From: Lysobacteraceae bacterium
Lineage (GTDB): Bacteria > Pseudomonadota > Gammaproteobacteria > Xanthomonadales > Xanthomonadaceae
NCBI GenBank assembly: GCA_031263725.1
Contig: JAISFF010000007.1
Span: 18,522 to 82,521, forward strand
DNA length: 64,000 bases
Reading direction: 5' to 3'
The notes under the pieces are model-generated. The model was not told the origin of the DNA. It searched no databases and worked only from the letters and a program-made list of their open reading frames with translations. Below, piece by piece: positions 37,678 to 46,445 of the stretch; the stretch's first letter is position 1; every line of letters starts with the position of its first letter. The translations under genes were made by a program, and so were the position numbers.

Positions 37678-38148
37678 ATGCAAGGTCATCCCGAAGTCAT
37701 CAACTATCTCAACCGCCTGTTGCGCGGCGAGCTGGCCGCACGCGACCAGTATTTCCTCCACTCCCGTCGCTATGCGCATTTCGGACTGGATGCGCTGTAC
37801 GCGCGGATCAACCATGAAATGCAGGAAGAAACCGGGCACGCCGATGCGTTGATAAAGCGTCTGTTCTTCCTGGAAGCCGAGCCGGACATGCGGCCGAATT
37901 CGTTCGAGCCCGGCGTCGATGTCGAGGACATGCTGCGCAAGGATCTGGCGCTGGAGTATGAAGTCCGTGCCAATCTCGCCGAAGGCATCGCGCTCTGCGA
38001 AGAGCATCAGGACTATGTCAGCCGTGCGCTGCTGGTCGATCAGCTCAAGGATACCGAGGAAGACCATGCGTACTGGCTGGAACGGCAGTTGGGCCTGATC
38101 CAGCGCATCGGCCTGGAGCGGTACCAGCAGGCCAAGATCGATGACTGA
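37678..38148 (+). CDS. bfr: bacterioferritin subunit, ferroxidase-competent but lacking the haem methionine
   Basis: 156 residues. All ferroxidase ligands are present: E18, E51 and H54 (EETGHAD), the glutamate of DLALEYE, and an ExxH pair in DTEEDHAYW. The haem-ligand position 52 is Thr rather than Met. Start choice: two in-frame ATGs lie six bases apart. GGAG sits only two bases before the first (37672) but eight before the second (37678), so the second is preferred and gives the family N-terminus MQGHPEVI. The partner is the upstream subunit; a terminator follows 28 bp downstream. Confidence 0.93.
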   Translation: MQGHPEVINYLNRLLRGELAARDQYFLHSRRYAHFGLDALYARINHEMQEETGHADALIKRLFFLEAEPDMRPNSFEPGVDVEDMLRKDLALEYEVRANLAEGIALCEEHQDYVSRALLVDQLKDTEEDHAYWLERQLGLIQRIGLERYQQAKIDD

Positions 38149-38175
38149 CCTGGGCGGCGGTCTTCGGATCAAGCA

Positions 38176-38203
38176 GGGCGAAACGGGAGTTTCGCCCTTT
38201 TTT
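38176..38203 (+). terminator. Rho-independent terminator after the bacterioferritin genes
   Basis: A perfect 9-bp stem GGGCGAAAC/GTTTCGCCC with a GGGA loop is followed by six T residues. It separates the iron-storage genes from nadA. Confidence 0.92.
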
Positions 38204-38487
38204 GTGCCATTTGTCCCAATTCGACCGCTGCCTGTCTGCCTGTGTGTCGTAGGGTTGCCGCCAGGCGATGGTGGTACCATCGGCGTTCGTCTGGTGCACG
38301 ACATCATGTTCGATCGTTTGCCGGCAGTGCGGGGTATCGGTTCTCTGGGCAATCCCAAGGATGAGGGACATGCGGCGGCGGTGCGGTTTGCCTCCGGTGG
38401 CGGCGATGCTGTCCGCATCGTATTGAATGGCCGGTCCCCGTGCCTGTTGCCCCAGTTTGAACCCAGCCCCATAAAGCAAGAGATTTC

Positions 38488-39615
38488 ATGACGACTTCCT
38501 TCTCTTCCGATCATGTGCTGCCCGCCGAATATGCCAGTCTTTCGCCAGTGGAAATCGATGCAAGAATCATTGCCGCCAAACAGGCCCTGGGAAACAAGAC
38601 AGTGGTCCTGGCGCATTTCTATCAACGCGATGCGATCGTGAAACATGCCGATTTCGTCGGCGATTCTTTCCAGCTCTCGCGCACGGCGACCGCATTGCCG
38701 GATGCGCAGGCCATCGTGTTTTGCGGCGTGCATTTCATGACCGAGACCGCCGATATCCTGTCCGGTCAGGCGCAGGAAGTGATTCTGCCCAATCTCTCCG
38801 CCGGTTGTTCGATGGCCGATATGGCCAGCGTCGGGCAGGTGGAAGCGGCCTGGAAGGAATTGACCGGCCTATTCGGTGATGGGGCCGAAACGGCGGGACG
38901 GGCGCCACTGGTTCCGGTGACCTATATCAATTCGTCGGCGGCGATCAAGGATTTCTGCGGCCGCCATGGCGGTATCGTCTGTACTTCTTCGAATGCCAGA
39001 GCGGTCCTGGAATGGGCCTTCGAGCGCGGCGAGCGCGTGGTGTTCTTTCCGGATCAGCATCTGGGACGCAATACCGCGAAGGCGATGGGCATTGCGCTGG
39101 ACGACATGGTGATCTGGGTATCGCGCGCGCCGCTGGGCGGCAACGGCGAGGCCGCATTGCGCGAAGCGAAAGTGATTCTGTGGGATGGGTATTGCTCGGT
39201 GCACCAGCGGTTCAATGTGGAACAGATCGCCAGGGCCCGGGCGCAGCATCCGCAGGTCCGGGTCATCGTTCATCCAGAATGTTCGATGGAAGTGGTGGAT
39301 GCGGCGGATGTCAGCGGATCGACCGATCTGATTTCGAAAACGATCCAGGGCGCGGAGGCGGGCGGCGTCTTTGCTGTGGGAACCGAAATCAATCTGGTGC
39401 GGCGCTTGGCCGAGCAGAATCCCCAACACACCGTTTTTTCGCTCGATCCGGTGTTCTCTCCTTGTCCGACCATGTATCGGGTCCAGCCCGCGCATCTGGC
39501 CTGGGTCCTGGAGCGACTGATGGAGGGCGAGGCCGTCAATCGGATCCGGGTTCCGGGCGCGATCGCTACGGGTGCGCGGGTCGCATTGGAACGAATGCTC
39601 GCAGCGCAGCCATGA
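38488..39615 (+). CDS. nadA: quinolinate synthase NadA
   Basis: 375 residues. Three cysteines that hold the [4Fe-4S] cluster are placed in VFCGVHFM, HPECSMEV and the C-terminal FSPCPTMYR. LAHFYQRDAIV and the SDYVGDS-like FVGDSFQLS are substrate-site blocks. It condenses iminoaspartate and dihydroxyacetone phosphate to quinolinate. First gene of nadA-nadB-nadC; the stop overlaps the nadB start (ATGA). Confidence 0.95.
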   Translation: MTTSFSSDHVLPAEYASLSPVEIDARIIAAKQALGNKTVVLAHFYQRDAIVKHADFVGDSFQLSRTATALPDAQAIVFCGVHFMTETADILSGQAQEVILPNLSAGCSMADMASVGQVEAAWKELTGLFGDGAETAGRAPLVPVTYINSSAAIKDFCGRHGGIVCTSSNARAVLEWAFERGERVVFFPDQHLGRNTAKAMGIALDDMVIWVSRAPLGGNGEAALREAKVILWDGYCSVHQRFNVEQIARARAQHPQVRVIVHPECSMEVVDAADVSGSTDLISKTIQGAEAGGVFAVGTEINLVRRLAEQNPQHTVFSLDPVFSPCPTMYRVQPAHLAWVLERLMEGEAVNRIRVPGAIATGARVALERMLAAQP

Positions 39616-41159
39616 TCGTCATCGTAGGTTCCGGTCTGGCCGGACTGAGTGCCGCGCTGAAAGCCAGCGAGTATGCCGACGTGCTGTTGGTCACGAAGGG
39701 GCGCATCGCCGATTCCAACACCCAGCACGCGCAGGGAGGCATTGCCGTGGCGATCGCCGAGGATGATAGTCCCGCGCGGCATGCCGCCGATACGCTGGCG
39801 GCGGGACACGGACTTTGCGACACGGATGCGGTGCGCATCCTGACCGAGGATGGCGCGCGGCGGATGCGCGAGCAGATCGAGGCCGGCACGCCGTTCGATC
39901 GCATCGACGGAAAGCTGAGTCGGGCGCTGGAGGCAGCGCACAGCATGCCGCGCGTGCTGCATTCCGGTGGCGACGCGACCGGCGCCGTGATCGAAACCGC
40001 GATGATCGGACGTGTCGGCAAGCGTCCGGTGCGGGTGCTGGAGCATACCTTCCTTCGCGATTTCGAAGTCAGGAAGGGGCGCGTCGTCGGTGTGCGGGTG
40101 GTCCGCGACGGCATCGAAACCACGATTGCCGCCGATGCGGTGATACTGGCCAGCGGCGGTGCCGGACAGCTTTATGCGCATACCACCAACCCGGCGGTGG
40201 CGACGGGCGATGGCGCGATGGCGGCATGGCGCGCGGGCGCGGTGCTGGCCGATTGCGAGTTCTTCCAGTTCCATCCGACTTCGTTGGCGGTGCCCGGCAA
40301 TGCGCTGATTTCCGAAGCCGTTCGCGGCGCGGGTGCGGTATTGCGCGACGAGAACGGCCGTCGCTTCATGCAGGATGCGCATCCACTGGCTGAGCTGGCG
40401 CCCCGGGATGTAGTGGCCGAAACCATTGCGCGGGTCATGCGCGAACAGAACGGGCGTCCGGTATTGCTGGATGCTACGGCGTTGGGAAACACGTTTTCCG
40501 AACGCTTTCCCAGCATCGCCGCTTCCTGCGCCGCCTGGGGCCTGGACCCGGGCAAGGAACCGTTGCCGGTGACGCCTGCGGCGCATTACTGGATGGGCGG
40601 CGTTCGCACCGATCTGGATGCGCGTACTTCGTTGCCCGGGTTGTATGCGGCCGGCGAAGTCGCCTGCACGGGCGTGCATGGCGCCAATCGGCTGGCATCC
40701 AACTCGCTGCTGGAAGCAATGGTATTCGGTCATCGCGCCGCTTGTGCGGCGGCGGTCCCGGTCGAAGACCAGGACTGGCCGCAATGGCAGGCGATCCCGG
40801 TCACTCCGGTCGAAGCCCGTTCCGCATCGGACAATGTGCCCGGACTGGCCGATGTACAGCGCTTGATGTGGTCCGATGTCGGCATCAGTCGCAATGAATC
40901 CGGATTGGAGCGAGCGCGGCGACAGTTGCATGCGTGGAAGACAGGCCTGCGGGCGAATGCGGAGCCGGAGCCGGGCGTCTCCGAACTGGAACTGCGGAAT
41001 CTGGTCGCATTGGGCGCCCTCATTGCGGAGGCTGCATTGAATCGGACCGAGTCCAGGGGGGCTCATCGCCGCGATGATTATCCGCGGGCGGAACCGGCAC
41101 AGGCGCGGCGTACTCATTATCGTTTTGCCGGCAGCGCTGATCCGGCCCATCCAGCCTGA
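39612..41159 (+). CDS. nadB: L-aspartate oxidase NadB
   Basis: 515 residues. The FAD-binding VGSGLAGLSAAL opens the protein. HAQGGIAVAIAEDDS, FFQFHPTSL, SEAVRGAGAVLRDENGRRFM and TGVHGANRLASNSLLE are blocks shared with the succinate dehydrogenase flavoprotein family and diagnostic of NadB. It oxidises aspartate to iminoaspartate for NadA. The ATG at 39612 overlaps the nadA stop by four bases. Confidence 0.95.
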   Translation: MIVIVGSGLAGLSAALKASEYADVLLVTKGRIADSNTQHAQGGIAVAIAEDDSPARHAADTLAAGHGLCDTDAVRILTEDGARRMREQIEAGTPFDRIDGKLSRALEAAHSMPRVLHSGGDATGAVIETAMIGRVGKRPVRVLEHTFLRDFEVRKGRVVGVRVVRDGIETTIAADAVILASGGAGQLYAHTTNPAVATGDGAMAAWRAGAVLADCEFFQFHPTSLAVPGNALISEAVRGAGAVLRDENGRRFMQDAHPLAELAPRDVVAETIARVMREQNGRPVLLDATALGNTFSERFPSIAASCAAWGLDPGKEPLPVTPAAHYWMGGVRTDLDARTSLPGLYAAGEVACTGVHGANRLASNSLLEAMVFGHRAACAAAVPVEDQDWPQWQAIPVTPVEARSASDNVPGLADVQRLMWSDVGISRNESGLERARRQLHAWKTGLRANAEPEPGVSELELRNLVALGALIAEAALNRTESRGAHRRDDYPRAEPAQARRTHYRFAGSADPAHPA

Positions 41160-41183
41160 CCGGGAACGGGAGAAAAGGTCCAT

Positions 41184-42041
41184 ATGATTGCTCCACGACT
41201 GTTGCGGGATACCGTAGCTTCCGCCTTGCACGAAGATGCGCCCTGGGGTGACCTCACCGTGCAGTCCTGTATTCCTGCGAACGCCATTGCGCGCGCCCGT
41301 CTGGTCGCGCGCGAAAAGGGCGTCTGGAGCGGAGGCATCGTATTCCGCGAAGCGTTCGTCCAGACCGATCCGCGTATCGATGTGATTCTGCAGGTCGCGG
41401 AGGGCGCCCGGTTTTCGCGAGGTCAGGTGTTGGCGACCGTGGCGGGTCCGGCGCGCGGCGTATTGACCGCCGAGCGTATCGCGCTCAATTTCGTGCAGCG
41501 GATGAGCGGTATTGCCACGCTGACGGCCGAGTACGTTTCCCGTGTCGCGGGCAGCCGCGCCCGCATCGTCGATACCCGCAAGACCACCCCGGGGTTGCGT
41601 GCATTCGAGAAATACGCAGTTACCTGCGGTGGCGGTTGCAATCACCGTTTCGGACTTTCCGATGCGGTGATGGTCAAGGACAACCACCTGGCTATCCTGC
41701 GGGAAACGCTGGGTCTGGATGTGACCCAGGCCTTGCTCAGCCTGCGCCGATCACTGGGACATACAGTGCATGTCGAGGTGGAAGTGGATCGGCTCGATCA
41801 GATCGAGCCCGTGCTGGCCGCCAATGTCGATACGATCATGCTCGACAATTTCCCATTGGAGGACCTGCGCCGGGGCGTCGGGCAAGTGGCCGGCAGGGCG
41901 GTAGTGGAAGCCAGCGGAGGCGTCAATCTGGAAACCGTCGCTGCCATTGCAGCGACCGGTGTGGACATTATCTCGGTCGGTGCCTTGACTCATGGCGTCC
42001 GCAGTCTGGATCTGGGACTGGATGTGGAATTGGGTCCGTAA
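41184..42041 (+). CDS. nadC: nicotinate-nucleotide diphosphorylase (carboxylating) NadC
   Basis: 285 residues. DTRKTTPGLRAFEKYAV and GGGCNHRFGLSDAVMVKDNHL form the quinolinate/PRPP site, and EVEVDRLDQ and VEASGGVNLE complete the barrel, as in all type II PRTases. It converts quinolinate and PRPP to nicotinate mononucleotide. 24 bp after nadB, it completes the de novo NAD pathway. Confidence 0.95.
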   Translation: MIAPRLLRDTVASALHEDAPWGDLTVQSCIPANAIARARLVAREKGVWSGGIVFREAFVQTDPRIDVILQVAEGARFSRGQVLATVAGPARGVLTAERIALNFVQRMSGIATLTAEYVSRVAGSRARIVDTRKTTPGLRAFEKYAVTCGGGCNHRFGLSDAVMVKDNHLAILRETLGLDVTQALLSLRRSLGHTVHVEVEVDRLDQIEPVLAANVDTIMLDNFPLEDLRRGVGQVAGRAVVEASGGVNLETVAAIAATGVDIISVGALTHGVRSLDLGLDVELGP

Positions 42042-42892
42042 TCCGCAACCGCTTGTCGCGGACCGTTCGAGTTTGCAGAACGAACAGGAGATCGTGTGGC
42101 CGGAAGATGGCGATATGCATCACGCTGCCGCCTCGAACGGAAGAACCTCCACTTCTGTCTCGGCACGTCCGGTTGCGACAGGTTTTGCAGTTTTCACGAT
42201 AATCACGCCGATTGCGATAATCAAATACGTTCTTTTGCTGGAATGCATCAGCGGTTCCGGGGGAAACATCGTGGTGTCTCTTTACTGCCGTGGTTGGCGT
42301 TCCCGCGTCGTGTTTCCACCCTGTCGCTGGCCAAGCACATCAAGGACTGTTTGCGCTGGCTGTACACCAAGGTGCGATCTGGTTGGCGGCCTGCGCTTGA
42401 CGGTGTCGCGCTTCTTCATGGAACGGCTGGAAGCGACCAGTGATTGGCCGGAGGATCCGATGGAAGCTTTCCGCGCGGATTTCGGAGATGGTCCGTAAGG
42501 TTCCGGAGGCGAGTGAACGGTTTTGGAATGGCGGCTTCGGCCGCCATTTCCTCGTCTGCTACCGCTGTCTTCCTGGGTGGCATCGAGTGGCGCAACGCAG
42601 CAGATGCTTACGGGAGATTCAGCTGACTGCGTGCGGAATATGGCCTGTCATCCGAGTGGCGCGGAGTTCATGACGAACAGTCGATCGAAGACATCGATAG
42701 CTTCTTTCGCGGGTCGCTTCCGGTCGCCGGAATGCATCTCCCAGTGGTGCACAGGGTAGACCGTTAACGTATCATTTCGGCGCGTTTTGATCCAATGCGG
42801 ATATCACTTTCTTGTTTGCCTTTGGGGGCTTGTTTGATTCGAACCCGGCTCTATCGTCGCTGCGTGACCGCATTGTCTTCCGGGCAGTCTTC
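42042..42892. other. 850-bp region without a recognisable gene
   Basis: Several short overlapping frames exist but none resembles a known protein or has convincing composition, and the bases between 42180 and 42260 are AT-richer than the surroundings. The clearest structure is the hairpin at 42527-42548 (separate entry). The region may be decayed coding sequence at the edge of the glycan locus. Confidence 0.55.
42527..42548 (+). terminator. hairpin, possible terminator downstream of nadC
   Basis: A perfect 9-bp stem AATGGCGGC/GCCGCCATT closes a TTCG tetraloop and is followed by TTCCTC. The T-run is weak, so it could be a terminator or another structured element. It lies 486 bp after nadC. 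Confidence 0.45.
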
Positions 42893-43858
42893 ATGCCGCT
42901 GGTGAGGATAGTCGCGCGCAACAACGGTGCGGGGCTGAGCCGCGACATGCGGCTGGTGCAGGATACGCTGAGGCTGGACGGATTCGATACCGAACTGATC
43001 GGCTTCGATGACCACCGGCTAAAGACCTGGTGGCAGCAAAAGCAGCTGGAGTGCCGCCGCATACGTGCCGATGTCCAGATCTTCATCGAACGGGTCTATG
43101 CGCGCACTCTGCCGCTGGCACGGCGCAACCTGCTGATCCCGAATCCCGAATGGTTCAAGGCGGAGTGGAAACCGGTCCTGTCCGCATTCGACAGGATCCT
43201 GTGCAAGTCCAGGGAAGCGGTGGAGGTCTTTTCCGGTCTGGGATGCCGCGCCGAGCATATCGCCTTCACCAGCGATGATCGTTACGACGCCGGTGTGAAG
43301 CGCGAGCCGACGTTCTTCCATCTGGCCGGACGCAGCTCGGCCAAGGGCACTTCGCTGCTGACGGACATCTGGTCGTGTCATCCGGAATGGCCGCCTCTGA
43401 CTATCGTGCAGAGCCCGAAGAAGGCGAAGCCGATCGCGGCCCCGAACATCGATTACCGTCTCGGCTACAAGGACGACCGGGAACTGCGTGCTTTGCAGAA
43501 CCGGCATGCGTTTCATCTTTGTCCCTCGGAGGCCGAAGGGTTCGGCCATTACATCGCGGAGGGCATGAGCGTGAAGGCGGTCGTGCTGACGACCGACGGG
43601 GCGCCGATGAACGAGTTGATCCAGCCGGACCGCGGTGTGCTGGTGGCGGCGCAAAGTTCGCTGCCGGACAATCTGGGCATTCGCTATCGGGCGAATCCGG
43701 AGATGCTGGAAAGCGCGATCGAGTCGATGATGCGCATGCCGGAAGCCGAGCGCGAAGGAAAGGGCGAAGCCGCACGCGACTTCTACCTGGATCAGCAAAA
43801 ATATTTCAGGGGGCGATTGACGGAAGTAGTGCATGAAACAATGTCGGATGCTACCTGA
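42893..43858 (+). CDS. glycosyltransferase family 1/4-like protein
   Basis: 321 residues from the ATG at 42893, which gives MPLVRIVARNNGAGLSRD; the open frame continues upstream to 42812. The C-terminal GT-B domain has the nucleotide-sugar motif HLCPSEAEGFGHYIAEGMSV (the E-x7-E of GT4 enzymes) and APMNELI. The N-terminal half contains NLLIPNPEWF and SREAVEVFSGLGC, seen in retaining glycosyltransferases that act on surface glycans. Acceptor and donor are unknown. It is followed by an O-antigen ligase-like gene on the same strand. Confidence 0.8.
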   Translation: MPLVRIVARNNGAGLSRDMRLVQDTLRLDGFDTELIGFDDHRLKTWWQQKQLECRRIRADVQIFIERVYARTLPLARRNLLIPNPEWFKAEWKPVLSAFDRILCKSREAVEVFSGLGCRAEHIAFTSDDRYDAGVKREPTFFHLAGRSSAKGTSLLTDIWSCHPEWPPLTIVQSPKKAKPIAAPNIDYRLGYKDDRELRALQNRHAFHLCPSEAEGFGHYIAEGMSVKAVVLTTDGAPMNELIQPDRGVLVAAQSSLPDNLGIRYRANPEMLESAIESMMRMPEAEREGKGEAARDFYLDQQKYFRGRLTEVVHETMSDAT

Positions 43859-43993
43859 TGAGCAATTTCGGAATTCGTTGCACCCCATTTCATGACGATG
43901 AGATGAAAAGCGGGTTTGTTTGACGCCCGGGTTCCTTGGAGTATCCCCAACGCGTCATTCAGACTCTGCCGCACGCGATCATTTTCCCTTGTC

Positions 43994-45274
43994 ATGAAGC
44001 CCGCTGGTTCGACAACCGATGGTTCGATTCCTTCCAGGCGCGAAGCGCTGGCGGGAATGCTGTGCGCAATAGGGCTCGCATCGCTGCCGGCGCTCGCCAC
44101 GGTGGTACCGAAGGGGTATGTGCCTTTCGCCTTTTTTCTGGCGCTTTCGACCTGCATGGCCCCCAACGTGCTGGTGCGCCGGGTGCGCGAAATCGCGGTT
44201 CCCTTCTGGATCATCACCGCGACCATCGCCGCAGTCGTAGTCGTGCTCCTCTTCTCCATCTGGCACTTCGGGCTGTCCATCGACGAGCTGCAACACCACA
44301 GCCGGTTGGTGGCGATTCCCTGGTGCATGATATGGGTCTATGCGCTCAACGGCGACAAGCGCTGGCTCTGGGCGGGAGCGCTGTTCGGAATATTGGCGAC
44401 CAGCGCGCTGCTCTTCTACGAGACCTCGCGCAGCATCGAGCGCGCAGCGGGATGGAATTCCAATGCGATCGTGTTCGCCGATACCTTCATGGTCGTCATC
44501 GTCATGGCCATGCTGTGCGCCCCCAGGCGTTTCGAAATTCCGACCCTGATGATCGCGCTGCTGGGAATGCTGGCCATCTCGTTCACTGGTACGCGCAGCG
44601 TCTGGCCAGGCCTGCTGATCGCCATGGCGCTGATGATCCTGCGCTTGCGTTCCGGCGGACGCCGAAGCCGGTGGATCCTGCTGATTGCGATACTGGCCGC
44701 CATGGCCGCCGCTGTAATTTCCATGCCGGGTCTGAAGCAGCATGTGCGGATAGGAGAGCTGCGGCGGGATCTGAGTTTCTACGAACAGGGCAATCTGGAT
44801 ACTTCGTCCGGCGCCCGGGCGGAACGTCTGCTGGTGGCCTACCGTACGCTCATCAAACACCCGATGGCCGGTGTCGGCGTTGGACAATTCGATCGGGTCG
44901 CGATGAAGGCGGAGGTCCCGGCGTGCCGCGACAACGAATTGAAGCGCTGCGGTTTCGGCCATGCGCACAACGATCTGGCCGAGTGGTCGGCGACCATGGG
45001 CGTACCCGGCGGGTTGGCATTGAGTGCGATCTACCTCGTGCCGTTCGTCCTGATGGCCTATTGCTGGTGGCGTACGCCTGGCCGCCGGAACGACGCGGCG
45101 ATCGCGGGAATGGTGTCGATGGCGGCGTTGGCCATCTGCGGCATGACGCAGTCGATGTTCGCGCATCAGAGCACCGCGTCGATACTGTCGGCGGTGGCCG
45201 GACTGATGCTGGGGTTGAGCCTGGGCGAAATGCGTCAGGCACAGGCCAGGGCCTCGGCATCCTTGGGCGAATGA
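43994..45274 (+). CDS. O-antigen ligase family membrane protein (WaaL/Wzy-like)
   Basis: 426 residues with about eleven hydrophobic segments. The motif FTGTRSVWPGLLIA, then the large periplasmic loop with HPMAGVGVGQFDR and FGHAHNDLAEWSATMGVPGGLAL, is the RfaL/Wzy_C pattern, and the loop histidine HAHND is the expected catalytic region. It would transfer polymer from undecaprenyl pyrophosphate to lipid A-core, or polymerise it. The start at 43994 is chosen because the preceding residues are not hydrophobic or conserved. It is convergent with a family 2 glycosyltransferase. Confidence 0.85.
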   Translation: MKPAGSTTDGSIPSRREALAGMLCAIGLASLPALATVVPKGYVPFAFFLALSTCMAPNVLVRRVREIAVPFWIITATIAAVVVVLLFSIWHFGLSIDELQHHSRLVAIPWCMIWVYALNGDKRWLWAGALFGILATSALLFYETSRSIERAAGWNSNAIVFADTFMVVIVMAMLCAPRRFEIPTLMIALLGMLAISFTGTRSVWPGLLIAMALMILRLRSGGRRSRWILLIAILAAMAAAVISMPGLKQHVRIGELRRDLSFYEQGNLDTSSGARAERLLVAYRTLIKHPMAGVGVGQFDRVAMKAEVPACRDNELKRCGFGHAHNDLAEWSATMGVPGGLALSAIYLVPFVLMAYCWWRTPGRRNDAAIAGMVSMAALAICGMTQSMFAHQSTASILSAVAGLMLGLSLGEMRQAQARASASLGE

Positions 45275-45308
45275 GGCACCGGTTGCAGGGAGCCCTGTAT
45301 CGATTCGG

Positions 45309-46187
45309 TCAGTTTTGCGGCCGGTATGCGATATCCGGATTCAGTTCCACCACGTCTACCGCCCCAAGCTTGTCGATGCCTTTTTCGCAGTAGGCGACAC
45401 CGGATTCCCGGGTTTCCGCCAGGATCCGGTTGTTGGGCAGGTCGATGTCGTCGACATTCTCCTGGGCCCGCGACGAATGTTCCAGATGACAGGCGAGGGC
45501 GGCCCATTTCAGCGGGTGCTTGCGGATGCCGGCGTTTTCCAGGCGCGCCGCCAACTCGCGATCCTCGGCGCCATAGCCTTCCATGCGTTCGTCGAAGCCG
45601 TTGACCTTCAGCAGGTCGTTGCGCCAGAAGCTCATGTTGCAGCTCATCACGCGCCCGCCCGGCTTGCGTGCCTTCCAGCGCGCCAATGCGGGCTGGCGGA
45701 ACGCATACAGGCGGCGGGTCGCGTCGAAGGCCTTGAAGTCCGCATCTGTCCACGGACTGAAAACCGGCTTGCCTCCGGCCAGCAAGCGCTGCGTTTCGCG
45801 CATGCTCGATTTCAGGCGGCCACCCTGCAGGAAAGTGCCCGGCCGGGCCAGCATGGCGTGATCGGCGATGAAGTCCGGGTGCAGCACCATGTCGCCGTCG
45901 ATGAGCACGATGTAGTCGCCACGGCTGGCGGCGATGCCCAGGTTACGGCAACGCGCGGCGCGGAAGCCGGTGTCGGACTGCCAGACATGCCGCAGCGGCA
46001 TGGGGAAGTCGCGCGCGACCCCCTCCAGCATCTGCCGCGTATCCTCGCGCGAGCCATCGTCGGCGGCGATCACCTCGGCCGGCAACCGATGCTGCGAGGC
46101 CACACTGTCCAGCACCCGCCGCAATGCGTCCTTCCAGTTGTAGGTCAGCACGATCAGCGAGATGGCGGATGGCTTGGATGAATCCAT
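45309..46187 (-). CDS. family 2 glycosyltransferase
   Basis: 292 residues. GT-A motifs are ISLIVLTYN, AADDGSREDT (nucleotide site), VLIDGDMVLHPDF (DxD metal site) and NGFDERMEGYGAEDRELAARL, a GT2/GT7-type C-terminal acceptor region. A cytoplasmic enzyme that adds a sugar to a surface glycan, probably core or O-antigen given the convergent ligase-like gene. The 35-bp convergent gap leaves little room for separate terminators. Confidence 0.88.
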   Translation of the reverse strand: MDSSKPSAISLIVLTYNWKDALRRVLDSVASQHRLPAEVIAADDGSREDTRQMLEGVARDFPMPLRHVWQSDTGFRAARCRNLGIAASRGDYIVLIDGDMVLHPDFIADHAMLARPGTFLQGGRLKSSMRETQRLLAGGKPVFSPWTDADFKAFDATRRLYAFRQPALARWKARKPGGRVMSCNMSFWRNDLLKVNGFDERMEGYGAEDRELAARLENAGIRKHPLKWAALACHLEHSSRAQENVDDIDLPNNRILAETRESGVAYCEKGIDKLGAVDVVELNPDIAYRPQN

Positions 46188-46445
46188 GCGGATGTTGCAG
46201 GCCTTTCAGAGCGTGAACGACAGAGGGCGTACGAGACTTTGTTCGGCGCACATCGGTTCGCCTTGGGGCGATCCATGCGAAGCCGCCGCAGTATAGACGA
46301 AAGCCTGGCGGCGATCCGGCCTCTCCGAAGCGGAACGAAGGTGGGGTGTCGGGCCAGCGGCAAGGCAGCGTGTCGAAGGATCCAATCCAAGCTACGTATC
46401 GTCGCGCTGCCGCGTTCCGCAACGGGAGGATGTCAGAATACCCGG

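Noticed and set aside
39270..41687. 805-codon minus-strand frame opposite nadA, nadB and nadC
   Set aside because: It crosses three genes with unmistakable family motifs on the other strand and lacks any domain of its own.
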